The position numbers were made by a program, and so were the translations under genes. A DNA stretch of 64,000 bases from Deinococcus indicus (GTDB lineage Bacteria > Deinococcota > Deinococci > Deinococcales > Deinococcaceae). Within the stretch, counting starts at the first letter, position 1. Each line of letters opens with the position of its first letter. The notes under the pieces are model-generated. The model searched no databases. It was not told the origin of the DNA and saw only the letters and a list, made by a program, of their open reading frames with translations. The stretch is taken from positions 179,131-243,130 of the forward strand of contig NZ_NHMK01000020.1 of the NCBI RefSeq assembly GCF_002198095.1, given 5' to 3'. This document shows, in pieces, positions 24,566 to 33,973 of this stretch.

Positions 24566-25423
24566 TCAGGCTTTCTTGCGGGCGGGGGTCTTGCGGGCCG
24601 GCGTCTTGGCGGCTGCGGCCTTGCTGGGGGCGGGCTGGCCTTCGGGGGCCGGTTCCGCTCCGGCAGGCCCGGTGGCCGGTTCGGCGTGGCGGGCAGCCAT
24701 CATGGCGGCCCCGATGATGCCGGCCTCGTTCAGCAGGGTGGCGGGCACGACGCGGCTGCGCCCGACCGTCAGGTGGTCCTGCCACTTGTCGGCCTTCTTG
24801 CTGACGCCGCCGCCGATGATGAACAGGTCCGGACTGAACAGCAGTTCCAGGTGTTGCAGGTACGTGCTGGCGCGTTTGCTCCACTGTTTCCAGTTCAGGT
24901 CGTCGCGTTCGCGGGCGCGGTCGGACGCCCAGCTCTCGGCGTGCCTGTCGCGCAGCCACAGGTGCCCGAGTTCCGTGTTTGGAATCAGCACGCCGTCGTG
25001 GATCAGGGCGCTGCCGATGCCGGTGCCGAAGGTCAGGACCATCACGGTGCCCTGCACGCCCTGCCCCGCCCCGAAGCGCGCCTCGGCCAGTCCGGCGGCG
25101 TCGGCGTCGTTGATCAGGTGGACCTCGTGGCCGGTCGCCTCGCTGAACAGCGCGTCGGCGTCCAGGCCCACCCAGTCCGGGTGGACGTTCGCGGCGGACA
25201 GCGTGTGGCCGCGCTGCACGATGCCGGGGAAGGTCACGCCGACCGCGCCGGGCAACCCGAAGTGCTCCACGAGTTCCTTCACGACGCCCTGAACGTCGCC
25301 GGGCGCGGCGCCCTCGGGGGTGGGGATGCGGCGGCGTTCGCCGGCCAGCCGGCCGGTGCGGGTGTCCACGGGTGCGCCCTTGATGCCGCTGCCGCCGATA
25401 TCGATGCCCAGGATCACGCTCAT
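24566..25423 (-). CDS. ppgK: Polyphosphate glucokinase
   Basis: The enzyme phosphorylates glucose with polyphosphate (and often ATP). The 285-residue protein belongs to the ROK/PPGK family: N-terminal phosphate loop GIDIGGSGIKG, catalytic region NDADAAGLAEARFG, phosphate-2 motif TFGTGIGSALI, and the HLWLRDRHAESW segment typical of PPGK. The start ATG 25423 lies seven bases after TACGCT (leaderless). The last ~40 residues are an Ala/Pro/Lys extension ending KTPARKTPARKKA, not needed for catalysis and unusual for the family. Confidence 0.9.
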   Translation of the reverse strand: MSVILGIDIGGSGIKGAPVDTRTGRLAGERRRIPTPEGAAPGDVQGVVKELVEHFGLPGAVGVTFPGIVQRGHTLSAANVHPDWVGLDADALFSEATGHEVHLINDADAAGLAEARFGAGQGVQGTVMVLTFGTGIGSALIHDGVLIPNTELGHLWLRDRHAESWASDRARERDDLNWKQWSKRASTYLQHLELLFSPDLFIIGGGVSKKADKWQDHLTVGRSRVVPATLLNEAGIIGAAMMAARHAEPATGPAGAEPAPEGQPAPSKAAAAKTPARKTPARKKA

Positions 25424-25619
25424 GCGGCCCAGCGTACCGCAGCGCGCCCACCCGGTGCGCGCCCCCCCCGCCAGTGGCCCCGGCAACAGTGGCCCTGCCA
25501 GCAATGTCCCCGGCAGCAGAGCGGGCCGGGCCGGGGGCGGATGGCCGGACCGCCGCGCCGGGGCACCACCGTTTGAACGGGGTGTAATTTTGAACCCGTG
25601 GCAGTATCCTGTCTGGATC

Positions 25620-26237
25620 ATGGATTCCACCTCGCTGCGCGAACGCCAGAAGGAGCGCCGCCGCGCCCGCATCTACACCGTCGCCATTGACCTGTTCAAG
25701 CGGGGTGGCTTCCAGACCACGACCGCCACCGACATCGCCAAGGCCAGCAACGTGTCACGCGGCACGTTCTTCAACTACTACCCCTACAAGGAGGCGGTGC
25801 TGCTCGACTACGGCAGCGAGGTCATGAACCGCCTGCGCGACCACGCCGAGGCCCGCCTGCACGACGGCGCCGCGCCCCTGACGGTGCTGTACGAGGTCTG
25901 GGACCGCCTCGCCGACGAGAACACCCGCGAACGCGACCTGTTCCCCCCGCTGGCGTACGAGGTCATGAACCCCAACCCCGAACGCGCCCGCACGGCGTAC
26001 CAGGCGCTGCCGCTGAGCAAGGTCATCGAACTGATCCTGCGGCCCATGCACCAGGCGGGCATGATGCGCACCGACCTGAGCCTGCAACGCATCAGCAACC
26101 TGATCGCCGACACGTACCTGATGGTCGCGCTGCGCTGGAGCGCCTACGGCACCGACCGGCCGCTGCAGGAAGAGATGCGTCTGGCCCTGAGCCTGCTGCT
26201 GGAAGGAGCCGTGAAACGCGAGCCTCCCCGCTCCTGA
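25620..26237 (+). CDS. TetR-family transcriptional regulator
   Basis: The 205-residue protein has a TetR DNA-binding domain at residues 10-55 (RARIYTVAIDLFKRGGFQTT ... IAKASNVSRGTFFNYYPYK) and a helical ligand-binding domain. Start is ATG 25620; TATCCT ends nine bases upstream. Just before it are two direct TTTGAAC copies (near 25571 and 25589), possible autoregulatory sites. The divergent neighbour is polyphosphate glucokinase, but the target genes are unknown. Confidence 0.88.
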   Translation: MDSTSLRERQKERRRARIYTVAIDLFKRGGFQTTTATDIAKASNVSRGTFFNYYPYKEAVLLDYGSEVMNRLRDHAEARLHDGAAPLTVLYEVWDRLADENTRERDLFPPLAYEVMNPNPERARTAYQALPLSKVIELILRPMHQAGMMRTDLSLQRISNLIADTYLMVALRWSAYGTDRPLQEEMRLALSLLLEGAVKREPPRS

Positions 26238-26331
26238 CGCCCAGTTTGGGCCACTGCGGGGCGCCCACCCTGAAGGCGCAGGCCCTGGTCGTGCCCTTCC
26301 GGAGAGTGTGCCGCGCGATACACTGCGGCGC

Positions 26332-26370
26332 ATGAAGGCCCTCCCCCACTCCCTGCGGGCCGGCGCGTGA
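26332..26370 (+). CDS. Leaderless 12-residue upstream ORF coupled to 2-phosphoglycerate kinase
   Basis: TACACT (26319-26324) is followed seven bases later by ATG and the 13-codon frame MKALPHSLRAGA-stop. The stop TGA overlaps the GTG start of the kinase (GCGTGA). Since the kinase has no ribosome binding site, ribosomes loaded on this short ORF probably reinitiate at the overlap. Confidence 0.55.
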   Translation: MKALPHSLRAGA

Positions 26371-27863
26371 GCCAGCCGGAACTGCGGATCGGCACGGCCC
26401 GGCACGCCTTCCCGTTCAGCCGGGGCCTGCTCGCCGAATCGCTCGTGAACGCCGGGGCCGACACGGTCGTCGCCGCCGCCGCCGCCCGCCGCATCGAGCA
26501 GCAGCTGCGGCTGGCGCGGCGCACGCTGGTCAGCCCGTCCGAACTGCAGGCCCTGATGGTCGAGGTCGCCCACGACCTGGCCGGACCCGAGGTGGCCCGC
26601 GCCGCCGGCACGCAGACGCCCGCCTTCGTGGACATCCTGGTGATCGCCAAGAAGGGCGACCTGCCGTTCAGCCGGGGCGTGCTGGCCCGCACCCTGGAAG
26701 ACGCGGGGCTGTCCGGCAAGGACGCCTACGCCACCGCCAGCAGCGTGGACGTGCGCCTGCGCCGTCAGGGCGTGCGCCGCCTGAGCGCCGAGGAGATCGA
26801 CCGACTGACCGAGGACGCCCTGGCCGAGCAGTACGGCGAGCACCTGCGCCTCACGTACCGCTACCTGCAACACAACCGCGGCAAGATCGGCGTGATCAGC
26901 GGCGGCAGCGGCGTGCCCAGCCCGTTCAGCAAGGGCATCCTGGTGCAGTCCATGCTGGCGGCCGGGGTGCCGCCGGACGTGGCCCGCAAGGTCGCGCGGG
27001 TCACGCAGCGGGACCTGCGCGGCACCGAGGACCGGCTGGTGCGCCGCGCCGCGATCCGCGAGAAGGTCGAGGCGCTGCTGCGTGACGAGGTCGGCCCGGA
27101 CGTCAGCGCCCGCTACCGGCTGCTGCGCGTCATCCGCCGCCCGCCGCGCCCGGTGATCGTGCTGCTGGGCGGCGTGAGCGGCACCGGCAAGAGCTTCCTG
27201 GCAGCCGAGATCGCGTACCGGCTGGGCATCACGCGGGTGGTCAGCACCGATTCCATCCGCGAGGTCATGCGCGCCATGGTGTCCCCGGCGCTGCTGCCCA
27301 CCCTGCACGCCAGCACCTTCAGCGCCTGGGAGGCGCTGCTGCCGCCCGGCACGCCCCGCCCCGAGCGGCCCAGCCGCGAGACGCTGATCGCCGGGTTCCG
27401 CGATCAGGTGGGGCAGGTCAGCGTGGGCCTGAGCGCCGTCGTGCAGCGCAGCGTGCAGGAAGGCACCAGCCTCGTGCTGGAGGGCGTGCATCTGGTGCCG
27501 GGCTACCTGCAGGCCGGGTCGTTCGCGGGCGCGCTGGTCGTGCCGATGCTGGTCACGCTGCCCGACGCCGAGGAGCACCGCCGGCACTTCGAGAGCCGCA
27601 ACGAGGAGACCGGCGCGAGCCGCCCGCTGCACCGCTACATGCAGTACTTCCGCGAGATCCGCGACATGCAGGACGAACTGGAGACGCTGGCCGCCGCGTA
27701 CGACGTGCCGCTGCTCGACGGCCTGACCCTCGACGAGAGCGCCGAGCAGGCCGTGGACGTGGTCCTGCGCCGCGTGATGGTCGCCCTGACGCCCGCCGAG
27801 CGCCGCGACCTGCTGGGCGACGACGCCGACGAACTGCTCGTCGACAACCGCGAACGCGGCTGA
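26367..27863 (+). CDS. 2-phosphoglycerate kinase with three ATP-cone-like repeats
   Basis: This 498-residue protein matches 2-phosphoglycerate kinase, which makes 2,3-bisphosphoglycerate, in archaea the precursor of cyclic 2,3-diphosphoglycerate. The kinase domain begins near residue 262 with Walker A GGVSGTGKS (268-276) and continues STDSIREVMR and LEGVHLVPGYL. The N-terminal half carries three copies of an ATP-cone-like motif: PFSRGLLAESL (about 16), PFSRGVLARTL (about 100) and PFSKGILVQSM (about 186). Start GTG 26367 overlaps the stop of a leaderless 12-codon ORF. Confidence 0.85.
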   Translation: MSQPELRIGTARHAFPFSRGLLAESLVNAGADTVVAAAAARRIEQQLRLARRTLVSPSELQALMVEVAHDLAGPEVARAAGTQTPAFVDILVIAKKGDLPFSRGVLARTLEDAGLSGKDAYATASSVDVRLRRQGVRRLSAEEIDRLTEDALAEQYGEHLRLTYRYLQHNRGKIGVISGGSGVPSPFSKGILVQSMLAAGVPPDVARKVARVTQRDLRGTEDRLVRRAAIREKVEALLRDEVGPDVSARYRLLRVIRRPPRPVIVLLGGVSGTGKSFLAAEIAYRLGITRVVSTDSIREVMRAMVSPALLPTLHASTFSAWEALLPPGTPRPERPSRETLIAGFRDQVGQVSVGLSAVVQRSVQEGTSLVLEGVHLVPGYLQAGSFAGALVVPMLVTLPDAEEHRRHFESRNEETGASRPLHRYMQYFREIRDMQDELETLAAAYDVPLLDGLTLDESAEQAVDVVLRRVMVALTPAERRDLLGDDADELLVDNRERG

Positions 27864-27882
27864 GCCGCGCGCCGGGCAAGCA

Positions 27883-27917
27883 CAGCCCCGCCCGGTCCAC
27901 GTGGACGGGGCGGGGCT
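27883..27917. terminator. Bidirectional terminator hairpin
   Basis: A 17-bp stem with one mismatch (AGCCCCGCCCGGTCCAC and its complement) and essentially no loop lies between the convergent kinase and ohr genes. Confidence 0.75.
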
Positions 27918-27933
27918 ATTCGGTTGGGACGTA

Positions 27934-28350
27934 TCAGCGGACGCTGAGGCGCACGTCCACGTTGCCGCGCGTGGCGACGCTGTAGGGGCAGACCTCGTGC
28001 GCGGCGTGCATCAGGGCCAGCGCCTGCTCGTCGGTCAGGCCGGGGAAGTGCCCTTCGAGTTCCACGTCGAGCGCGAAGGCCAGTCCGGTCTTCTGGAGGC
28101 CCACGCGGGCGGTGACGGTGCTGTCGTCACTCAGGGTGATCTTGGCGCGGCGGGAGGCGACGCCCAGGGCGCCCTGGAAGCAGGCGGCGTACCCGGCGGC
28201 GAACAGCTGTTCGGGGTTGGTGCCGGGGCCGTCGTCGCCACCCATGCCGGCGGGCACGCTGAGGTTCAGGTCGAGGCGGCCGTCGCTGCTCTTGGCGGTG
28301 CCGGCGCGGCCGCCGGTGGCGGTGGCTTCTGCGGTGTACAGGTTGCTCAT
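27934..28350 (-). CDS. ohr: Organic hydroperoxide resistance protein Ohr
   Basis: Ohr is a thiol peroxidase that reduces organic hydroperoxides. The 138-residue protein shows the N-terminal LYTAEATATGGRAG with the conserved Arg, NPEQLFAAGYAACFQGAL with peroxidatic Cys57, and HEVCPYS with resolving Cys121. Start ATG 28350 fits the family. An ATG at 28362 with AGAGGA upstream would add four residues. No OhrR-type regulator is adjacent. Confidence 0.93.
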   Translation of the reverse strand: MSNLYTAEATATGGRAGTAKSSDGRLDLNLSVPAGMGGDDGPGTNPEQLFAAGYAACFQGALGVASRRAKITLSDDSTVTARVGLQKTGLAFALDVELEGHFPGLTDEQALALMHAAHEVCPYSVATRGNVDVRLSVR

Positions 28351-28487
28351 GCGGGTCAGCATGCACCGTTCCTCTCATGAAGATGGCGAGGCCCGCTACA
28401 GAAGCGCCCGCCCCGTACCCGGCCGCGACCGGGTGTTCCTGACGGCGTGACGGTTCCGGCCGGGACAGGGCTCCACCGGAGTCCGGA

Positions 28488-29342
28488 TCACCAGACGCGC
28501 ACGCGGGCGTAGGCGCGGTCGGCGTACCCTTCGTGGTCCGGGCGGTAGGGCCGCACGTACGGGAAGCGCGTGACGAGCAGCGGGTCGGTGCGCAGCAGGT
28601 CCTGAAGGCGGCGTTCCGTGGCGGCCAGCGTGTTCATGACGGCCGGGTAGCCGGCGGTGGCGAGGCTGACCTCGCGCGGGCCGGGCGGCAGGCGGTGGAC
28701 GCGCAGGTGCTCGTCCGGGACGGGGTCGCCGTTGATCAGGCCGTACCCGGACGGCCCGGTCGAGTTGGCCAGCGTGGCGTGCGCGACCAGCAGCGGCGCG
28801 ATGACGGCCTGCGCGGGGTCGCTGGCCTGAAGCTGCGACGGCGTGAGGCGCCCGGCGCCCTGGGCCAGCAGCGCCTCGACGATCAGGGCGCGGGCCTGCC
28901 CGGCGGCCGTCAGGGACGGCAGGGCGGCGCTCAGGCCTCCCTGCGCGCCTTCCAGGCCGGGGTCGTCCCAGAGTGCGCCGACCGGCCCGACCTGCCAGAC
29001 CTCACGGCGCGCGCTGCTGACGGCAGCGAACGCGAAGCCCACCTGCAGGCGTTCGCCGCCGCTCAGGGCGTGGCGCAGGGCCAGGGTCAGGGCGGCGCTC
29101 AGGTGGTCGGTGGCCTCGCGCAGCGTGGCGGCGGGCGGCAGGTCGCGCAGGCCGGCCAGCCCGACGGTCGCGGCGAAGCGGGCGGGCGGCAGGCCGCGCG
29201 GCTGGGTGCCGCCGGACGTGGCGCCGAAACTGAATCCGGCGAGCAGGGCGACGTGGTGCGGCGTGACGAGCAGCAGGTCCGCTCCCTGTTCCGGGGGGCC
29301 CGCGCGGGAGCGGACGCTGGATTCCACCACGCTCAGGGCCAT
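28488..29342 (-). CDS. PP2C-like hypothetical protein
   Basis: This 284-residue protein begins ALSVVESSVR. It has features of a PP2C-related family: a DLLLVTPHHVALLAGFS strand pair in the place of the usual VVLDG acidic motif, a central helical region, GYGLINGDPVPDEHL, a LATAGYPAVMNTL segment followed by an E..L...DPLL motif, and an end like DDRTY (YADRAYARVRVW). Several metal-binding Asp residues of true phosphatases are replaced, so it may be inactive or of different function. The start is leaderless: TAAAAT then six bases to ATG 29342. Confidence 0.6.
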   Translation of the reverse strand: MALSVVESSVRSRAGPPEQGADLLLVTPHHVALLAGFSFGATSGGTQPRGLPPARFAATVGLAGLRDLPPAATLREATDHLSAALTLALRHALSGGERLQVGFAFAAVSSARREVWQVGPVGALWDDPGLEGAQGGLSAALPSLTAAGQARALIVEALLAQGAGRLTPSQLQASDPAQAVIAPLLVAHATLANSTGPSGYGLINGDPVPDEHLRVHRLPPGPREVSLATAGYPAVMNTLAATERRLQDLLRTDPLLVTRFPYVRPYRPDHEGYADRAYARVRVW

Positions 29343-29418
29343 GTGGGTATTTTATGAGACTTCATGTGAATTTTTCGTGTTCCGTGGTGGGATGCCCCCA
29401 ACGGGCGGACTGGGCCGG

Positions 29419-30059
29419 TCAGGGCATCAGCCGGTCGACCTGCCAGCCCGCCCCTGCCTGCCGGTAGCGGAACCGGTCGTGCAGGCGACTGGCGCGGCCC
29501 TGCCAGAATTCCCATTCCTGCACCTGCACCCGGTAGCCGCCCCAGAAGGCCGGGCGGGGAATCACGGTGCCCGGCGGGTACCGGGCGTCCAGCGCCGCGA
29601 AGGTGGCGTCGAGCGCGGCGCGGTCCCGGATGGGCGCGCTCTGCGGGTCGCTGGCGTGCGCGGCGAGTTGCGACTCGCGCGGGCGGGCGTGAAAGTACGC
29701 GTCGCTCTCGGCTTCCGGCACGCGGGTCACGGGGCCGGAGGCGCGCACCTGCCGTTCGTGCTCGGCCCAGTGGAACAGCAGTTCCGCCTGCGGGTTGGCG
29801 CCCAGGTCGCGGCCCTTGTGGGATTCGTAGTTGGTGTAGAAGGTCAGGCCGCGTTCGTCCGCGCCGCGCAGCAGCACGGTGCGCACGGCCGGCCGCCCGG
29901 CCGCGTCGGCGGTGGCGAGGCTCAGCGCGTACGGTTCGCGCAGGCCCGCGTCGATGGCCTCCTGGAGCCAGCCCCGGAACTGCTCCAGCGGATCGGGGTT
30001 CAGGTCCGCGCGGCGCAGTTCGGCGCGGGTGTACGACAGTCTCAGTCCGGTCAGGTCCG

Positions 30060-30063
<4 letters not shown>
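29419..30063 (-). CDS. pdxH: Pyridoxamine 5'-phosphate oxidase
   Basis: PdxH oxidises pyridoxine/pyridoxamine phosphate to pyridoxal phosphate with FMN. The 214-residue protein has the family order: [31 protein letters not shown] (FMN binding), [13 protein letters not shown], the substrate loop near [12 protein letters not shown], and the C-terminal [15 protein letters not shown] and RLMP. Start GTG 30063 overlaps the mutM stop (GTGA), so the two are translationally coupled. Confidence 0.95.
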
Positions 30064-30911
<848 letters not shown>

Positions 30912-30972
30912 ACGCCCGAGCATAGGCCGCGCCGCCCGGCGGAACTGCGGTGTTCGTTTCAGGACGGCGCCC

Positions 30973-31443
30973 TCAGGGGAAGTACACCTGCTCGGCCCGC
31001 AGGACGCGGGTGCCGTTCAGGTGCAGCGCCACGACCCGCTCGCTGAACGGCCAGCAGCCCTGCGGCGCGAAGCCCTTCCAGGCGGACACGAACGTCTCCA
31101 GCGGCACGGCCTGCACGCCGTCCGGGCGGTCCAGGCACGCCAGGGCGAACGCGGTGCGGGCGTCGGTCTTCAGGGTCCGCAGCAGGGGGTTCACGTTCCG
31201 GACGTACAGCCCACTCGGGTTCGCCTCGAAGTACGCCTGCGCGGACGGGTAGTCACCGAGCGCCACGACGCGGCGGGCGTCGGCGTCGGTGTCCGAGAAC
31301 ACGTCCACGTAATCCAGGGTCAGGGTGGCGACGCGGCCCTGCACCTGCACGCCCCGCAGCACGGCGTACTGCGTGGTCGTGGCGGCCAGGGCGGACGGGG
31401 TCAGCAGGGCCGCCAGGAGCGGCAGGGCAGGCAGCAGGCGCAT
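30973..31443 (-). CDS. Secreted hypothetical protein, 156 residues
   Basis: The start is leaderless (TACGCT, six bases, ATG 31443). A signal peptide (MRLLPALPLLAALLTPSALA) is cleaved near Ala20. The mature domain is alpha/beta with two Cys (ALACLDRP, QGCWPF) that could form a disulfide. No family is recognised. It is divergent from pcp. Confidence 0.7.
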   Translation of the reverse strand: MRLLPALPLLAALLTPSALAATTTQYAVLRGVQVQGRVATLTLDYVDVFSDTDADARRVVALGDYPSAQAYFEANPSGLYVRNVNPLLRTLKTDARTAFALACLDRPDGVQAVPLETFVSAWKGFAPQGCWPFSERVVALHLNGTRVLRAEQVYFP

Positions 31444-31490
31444 ACCGCCAGCGTACCGGTCGGGGGCGCCGCCGCGCTACCCTGCGGGGC

Positions 31491-32123
31491 GTGAATACGC
31501 TGCTCCTGACCGGCTTCGAGCCGTTCCACACGCACCCCGTCAACCCGAGCGCCGAGGCGACCCGGACGCTGGACGGTACGCAGGCGGGCAACCTGCGGGT
31601 CGTGTCGGCGCTGCTGCCGGTCGAACCGCACGCCGCCTGCGCGCGCCTGACCGAACTGCTCGGCACGCAGCGCCCGGCGGCCGTCCTGCTGACCGGACTG
31701 GCGAGCGGACGACCACAGGTGACGCTGGAGCGCGTGGCCGTGAACGTCATGGACTTCCGTATTCCCGACAACGCCGGGCAGCAGCACCGGGACGCCCCGG
31801 TCCAGGCAGGCGGCCCGGACGCGTACCTGAGCACCCTGCCGCTGCGGGCCGTGCTGGCCGCGTGGCACGGGGCGGGCATTCCCGGTCAGCTGAGCGACAC
31901 GGCCGGCACGTTCGTGTGCAACGCGGTCATGTACCACGCCCTGCACACCCTGCGCGCCCTGGGCCGCCCGGACGTGCCGTGCGGGTTCCTGCACCTGCCC
32001 GCCAGCGCCGGGGTCGCCCTGGCCGAGGCGAAAGCCGTACCGTACCTCCCGCAGCCGGAACTGACCCGCGCGGTCGAGGTGGCCGCCCGGACGGTGGCGG
32101 CGTCGGTCAGCGGCGAGGCGTAG
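31491..32123 (+). CDS. pcp: Pyroglutamyl-peptidase I (pyrrolidone-carboxylate peptidase)
   Basis: The enzyme removes N-terminal pyroglutamate from peptides. The 210-residue protein has the C15 catalytic triad: Glu80 (VTLERVAVN), Cys143 (GTFVCNAVMY) and His168 (GFLHLPAS), and begins with the family GFEPFHTHPVNPS motif. GTG 31491 lies seven bases after TACCCT, a leaderless start on GTG. It functions in the cytoplasm as a tetramer in known relatives. Confidence 0.95.
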   Translation: MNTLLLTGFEPFHTHPVNPSAEATRTLDGTQAGNLRVVSALLPVEPHAACARLTELLGTQRPAAVLLTGLASGRPQVTLERVAVNVMDFRIPDNAGQQHRDAPVQAGGPDAYLSTLPLRAVLAAWHGAGIPGQLSDTAGTFVCNAVMYHALHTLRALGRPDVPCGFLHLPASAGVALAEAKAVPYLPQPELTRAVEVAARTVAASVSGEA

Positions 32124-32149
32124 GCCGCCGCAGCGCCACTCCCGCCGCT

Positions 32150-32446
32150 CTACGGGAACGGGGCGCGGCCCGGCTGCCAGCCGCCCGCCTCGCCGCCCGC
32201 CCAGTGGCACTCACCTGTGGGCTTCGCGGCCAGAGCGGCCTTCACGGCGTCCAGCGGCACGCGCCGGGCGAAGCGGGTGCGGGCGTGCCACGCAGCCAGC
32301 GCGGCGTCCGGCTGGGCGGGGCGCAGGCCGCGCAGGGCGGCGGCGGCGCGGTTCACGGCCAGATCGAACAGGGCGGGCGGAACGGCGCCGTTCCCGTGCG
32401 TGCCGTCCGGGGTGGGATCGGTCAGGAAGGGCCGGTCGGCGGGCAT
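32150..32446 (-). CDS. Hypothetical protein, 98 residues
   Basis: The last of three co-directional genes; its ATG lies one base past the stop of the gene upstream, so it is coupled. The central part is helical (ALFDLAVNRAAAALRGL) and the C-terminus Gly/Trp-rich. No domain is recognised. It may act with the neighbouring 138-residue protein. Confidence 0.6.
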   Translation of the reverse strand: MPADRPFLTDPTPDGTHGNGAVPPALFDLAVNRAAAALRGLRPAQPDAALAAWHARTRFARRVPLDAVKAALAAKPTGECHWAGGEAGGWQPGRAPFP

Positions 32447-32447
32447 G

Positions 32448-32864
32448 TCAGGCGAGGCGCGGCTGCTGCGCCAGCCGGCGGATCTGCGCGGCGCGGCTGC
32501 CGGTCAGGGTCGCATTCAGGCGGATCAGCGCGGCGACGGTCATGGGCGGCTCACCCCCCGCCGCGTCAGGATCGGCAGTGGGAACGGTCAGGGTCAACGT
32601 GTGGGCGGGGAGGGACTGCGCGGCGCCCACCTCCCAGTCGCCCAGGCGGGACAGGCCCGCGTCGTCCGGCGGGGCAGGCGTGCCGGTGGCAGCGGCAATC
32701 CGCATCCACAGGTCCCGCTTGGAGGCGCTCAGGTGCGCGGCGATGGCCGCCACTCGCGGGTGAGGTTGGCCCTGAACGCTGTCCAGCGCGGTCAGCAGGC
32801 CAGTCTCGGGGTCGTGGTTGGCGCGGTCCAGCAGGTCCGCGAGGGTATCGGGCGTGTCGGTCAT
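32448..32864 (-). CDS. Hypothetical protein, 138 residues
   Basis: GAGGA lies about nine bases before ATG 32864. The protein is mostly helical (LADLLDRANHDPETGLL ... VAAIAAHLSASKRDLWMRI) and ends in a basic helix. No family is recognised. It is the middle gene of a three-gene unit with a membrane protein upstream and a 98-residue protein downstream. Confidence 0.6.
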   Translation of the reverse strand: MTDTPDTLADLLDRANHDPETGLLTALDSVQGQPHPRVAAIAAHLSASKRDLWMRIAAATGTPAPPDDAGLSRLGDWEVGAAQSLPAHTLTLTVPTADPDAAGGEPPMTVAALIRLNATLTGSRAAQIRRLAQQPRLA

Positions 32865-32875
32865 GGAAAGGGTCC

Positions 32876-33370
32876 TCAGGGCAGGCGGAAGGTGTCGCCG
32901 TCACGGGTCAGGCGGCCCAGGTCCAGCAAGCGGGCCGTGACGGCGCGGGCCTGCTCGTCGGTCAGGGGACTGGCGGCCCGCAGGTCATCGAGCGTGAACC
33001 GCCCACCCTTGCGGTGCGCGAGACGGTACACCATGCGCTCCTGAATGTCCGTGCGCGGCGTCCCCGACTGCCGACGCGAGAAGGCCCACCACACCAGCAC
33101 GCCCACCAGCAGCCCCACCGTCAGGGCCAGCGGAATCAGCTGCGCGGCCAGCGCCGGGTCGCCCACCTGCTGCCCCAGCGCCTGCAACTGCGCCTGCCCC
33201 TGCGCGACCTGCTCGGGCGTGCCGCTTTCACGCAGGCGGCGCAGCGCCCCACGCGCCCGCAGGTACGCCATGACGCCCCCCAGATCGCCCCGCACGAAAA
33301 AGGCGCTGTAGGCGATCAGGGCAGCCGAGAGGCCCGCAATGAGCGAGAGAGCGGTTTTGATCACGTTCAC
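32876..33370 (-). CDS. Membrane protein with C-terminal winged-helix-like domain
   Basis: The 164-residue product has an N-terminal TM helix (TALSLIAGLSAALIAYSAFF), a soluble helical loop, a second TM helix (LIPLALTVGLLVGVLVWWAF) and a cytoplasmic tail resembling a winged helix (ERMVYRLAHRKGGRFTLDDL ... ARLLDLGRLTRDGDTFRL). The start is leaderless on GTG 33370 (TAGCAT, six bases). It could be a membrane-bound regulator; no target is visible. Confidence 0.65.
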   Translation of the reverse strand: MNVIKTALSLIAGLSAALIAYSAFFVRGDLGGVMAYLRARGALRRLRESGTPEQVAQGQAQLQALGQQVGDPALAAQLIPLALTVGLLVGVLVWWAFSRRQSGTPRTDIQERMVYRLAHRKGGRFTLDDLRAASPLTDEQARAVTARLLDLGRLTRDGDTFRLP

Positions 33371-33504
33371 CCCCCCATGCTAGTGCAGAGGCCAGCGCCA
33401 CCGCTGTCGGGCAGGGCACCATACCGAAAGACAGCCGGCAGCCTTCCCCTGACCCGGAGACTCCCCACAACAACCCAGCGCCCAGGAGGTCCTTCATGAA
33501 ACAG

Positions 33505-33973
33505 ACTTCAGTGCCACGAAGACGGCGCACGTCGTCCAGCGTCGCGCCGCCCTTGCCGAAGCCCGTGCTCGTCTTCACGAACTCCGCCCCGGCCCGCACC
33601 ACCGCCGCCGTCGCCTCTCGCTTCTGCTCATCACTCAGGAAGCACCTCAGGGTGGACACCTTCCGCACCGCGTCCGGAATCGCGCGGCGCACCGCGCGCA
33701 CATCCGTCTCCACCGCGTCCCAGTCCCGCTCAAGCGCCGCGCCGATGTGAATCACCCTCTCCACCTCGTCCGCACCCGCCTCCACACTCAGCCGCGCCTC
33801 CACCGCCTTCACGTCCGACCCCGCCAGTTCCCCCTTCACCAGCCCAATGAACACCGGATTCAGGCACACCGCGAAGAACGAATGTTCACGCGCCCCGGCG
33901 CACAAGTTCACGATGTCCGCGCGGGTGGCGGTGGGCTTCAGGAGGGGATGGGGGTGGACGAAGACAGCTTCAC
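33505..33973 (-). pseudogene. deoC: Decayed deoxyribose-phosphate aldolase gene
   Basis: Minus-strand frames read HPLLKPTATRADIVNLC, then AREHSFFAVCLNPVF, then GADEVERVIHIGA, then EFVKTSTGFGKGGATLDDV, all unmistakably DeoC. An apparent one-base deletion near codon 9 puts the GTG start (33973) out of frame. About 15 residues after the SDVKAV stretch are missing. The gene is cut off after the GGATLDDVRRLR motif, losing the last third. The leaderless promoter TATTCT (33981-33986), seven bases before GTG, is still intact, so the loss may be recent. Confidence 0.85.

Noticed and set aside
25470..25520. Short tandem repeat of CAGTGGCCC-like units
   Set aside because: Units are imperfect, of unequal length (16-18 bp) and only about three; not distinct enough from GC-rich intergenic sequence.
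25755..27632. A 625-codon minus-strand frame opposite the TetR and kinase genes
   Set aside because: Antisense shadow spanning two real genes and their promoter region.
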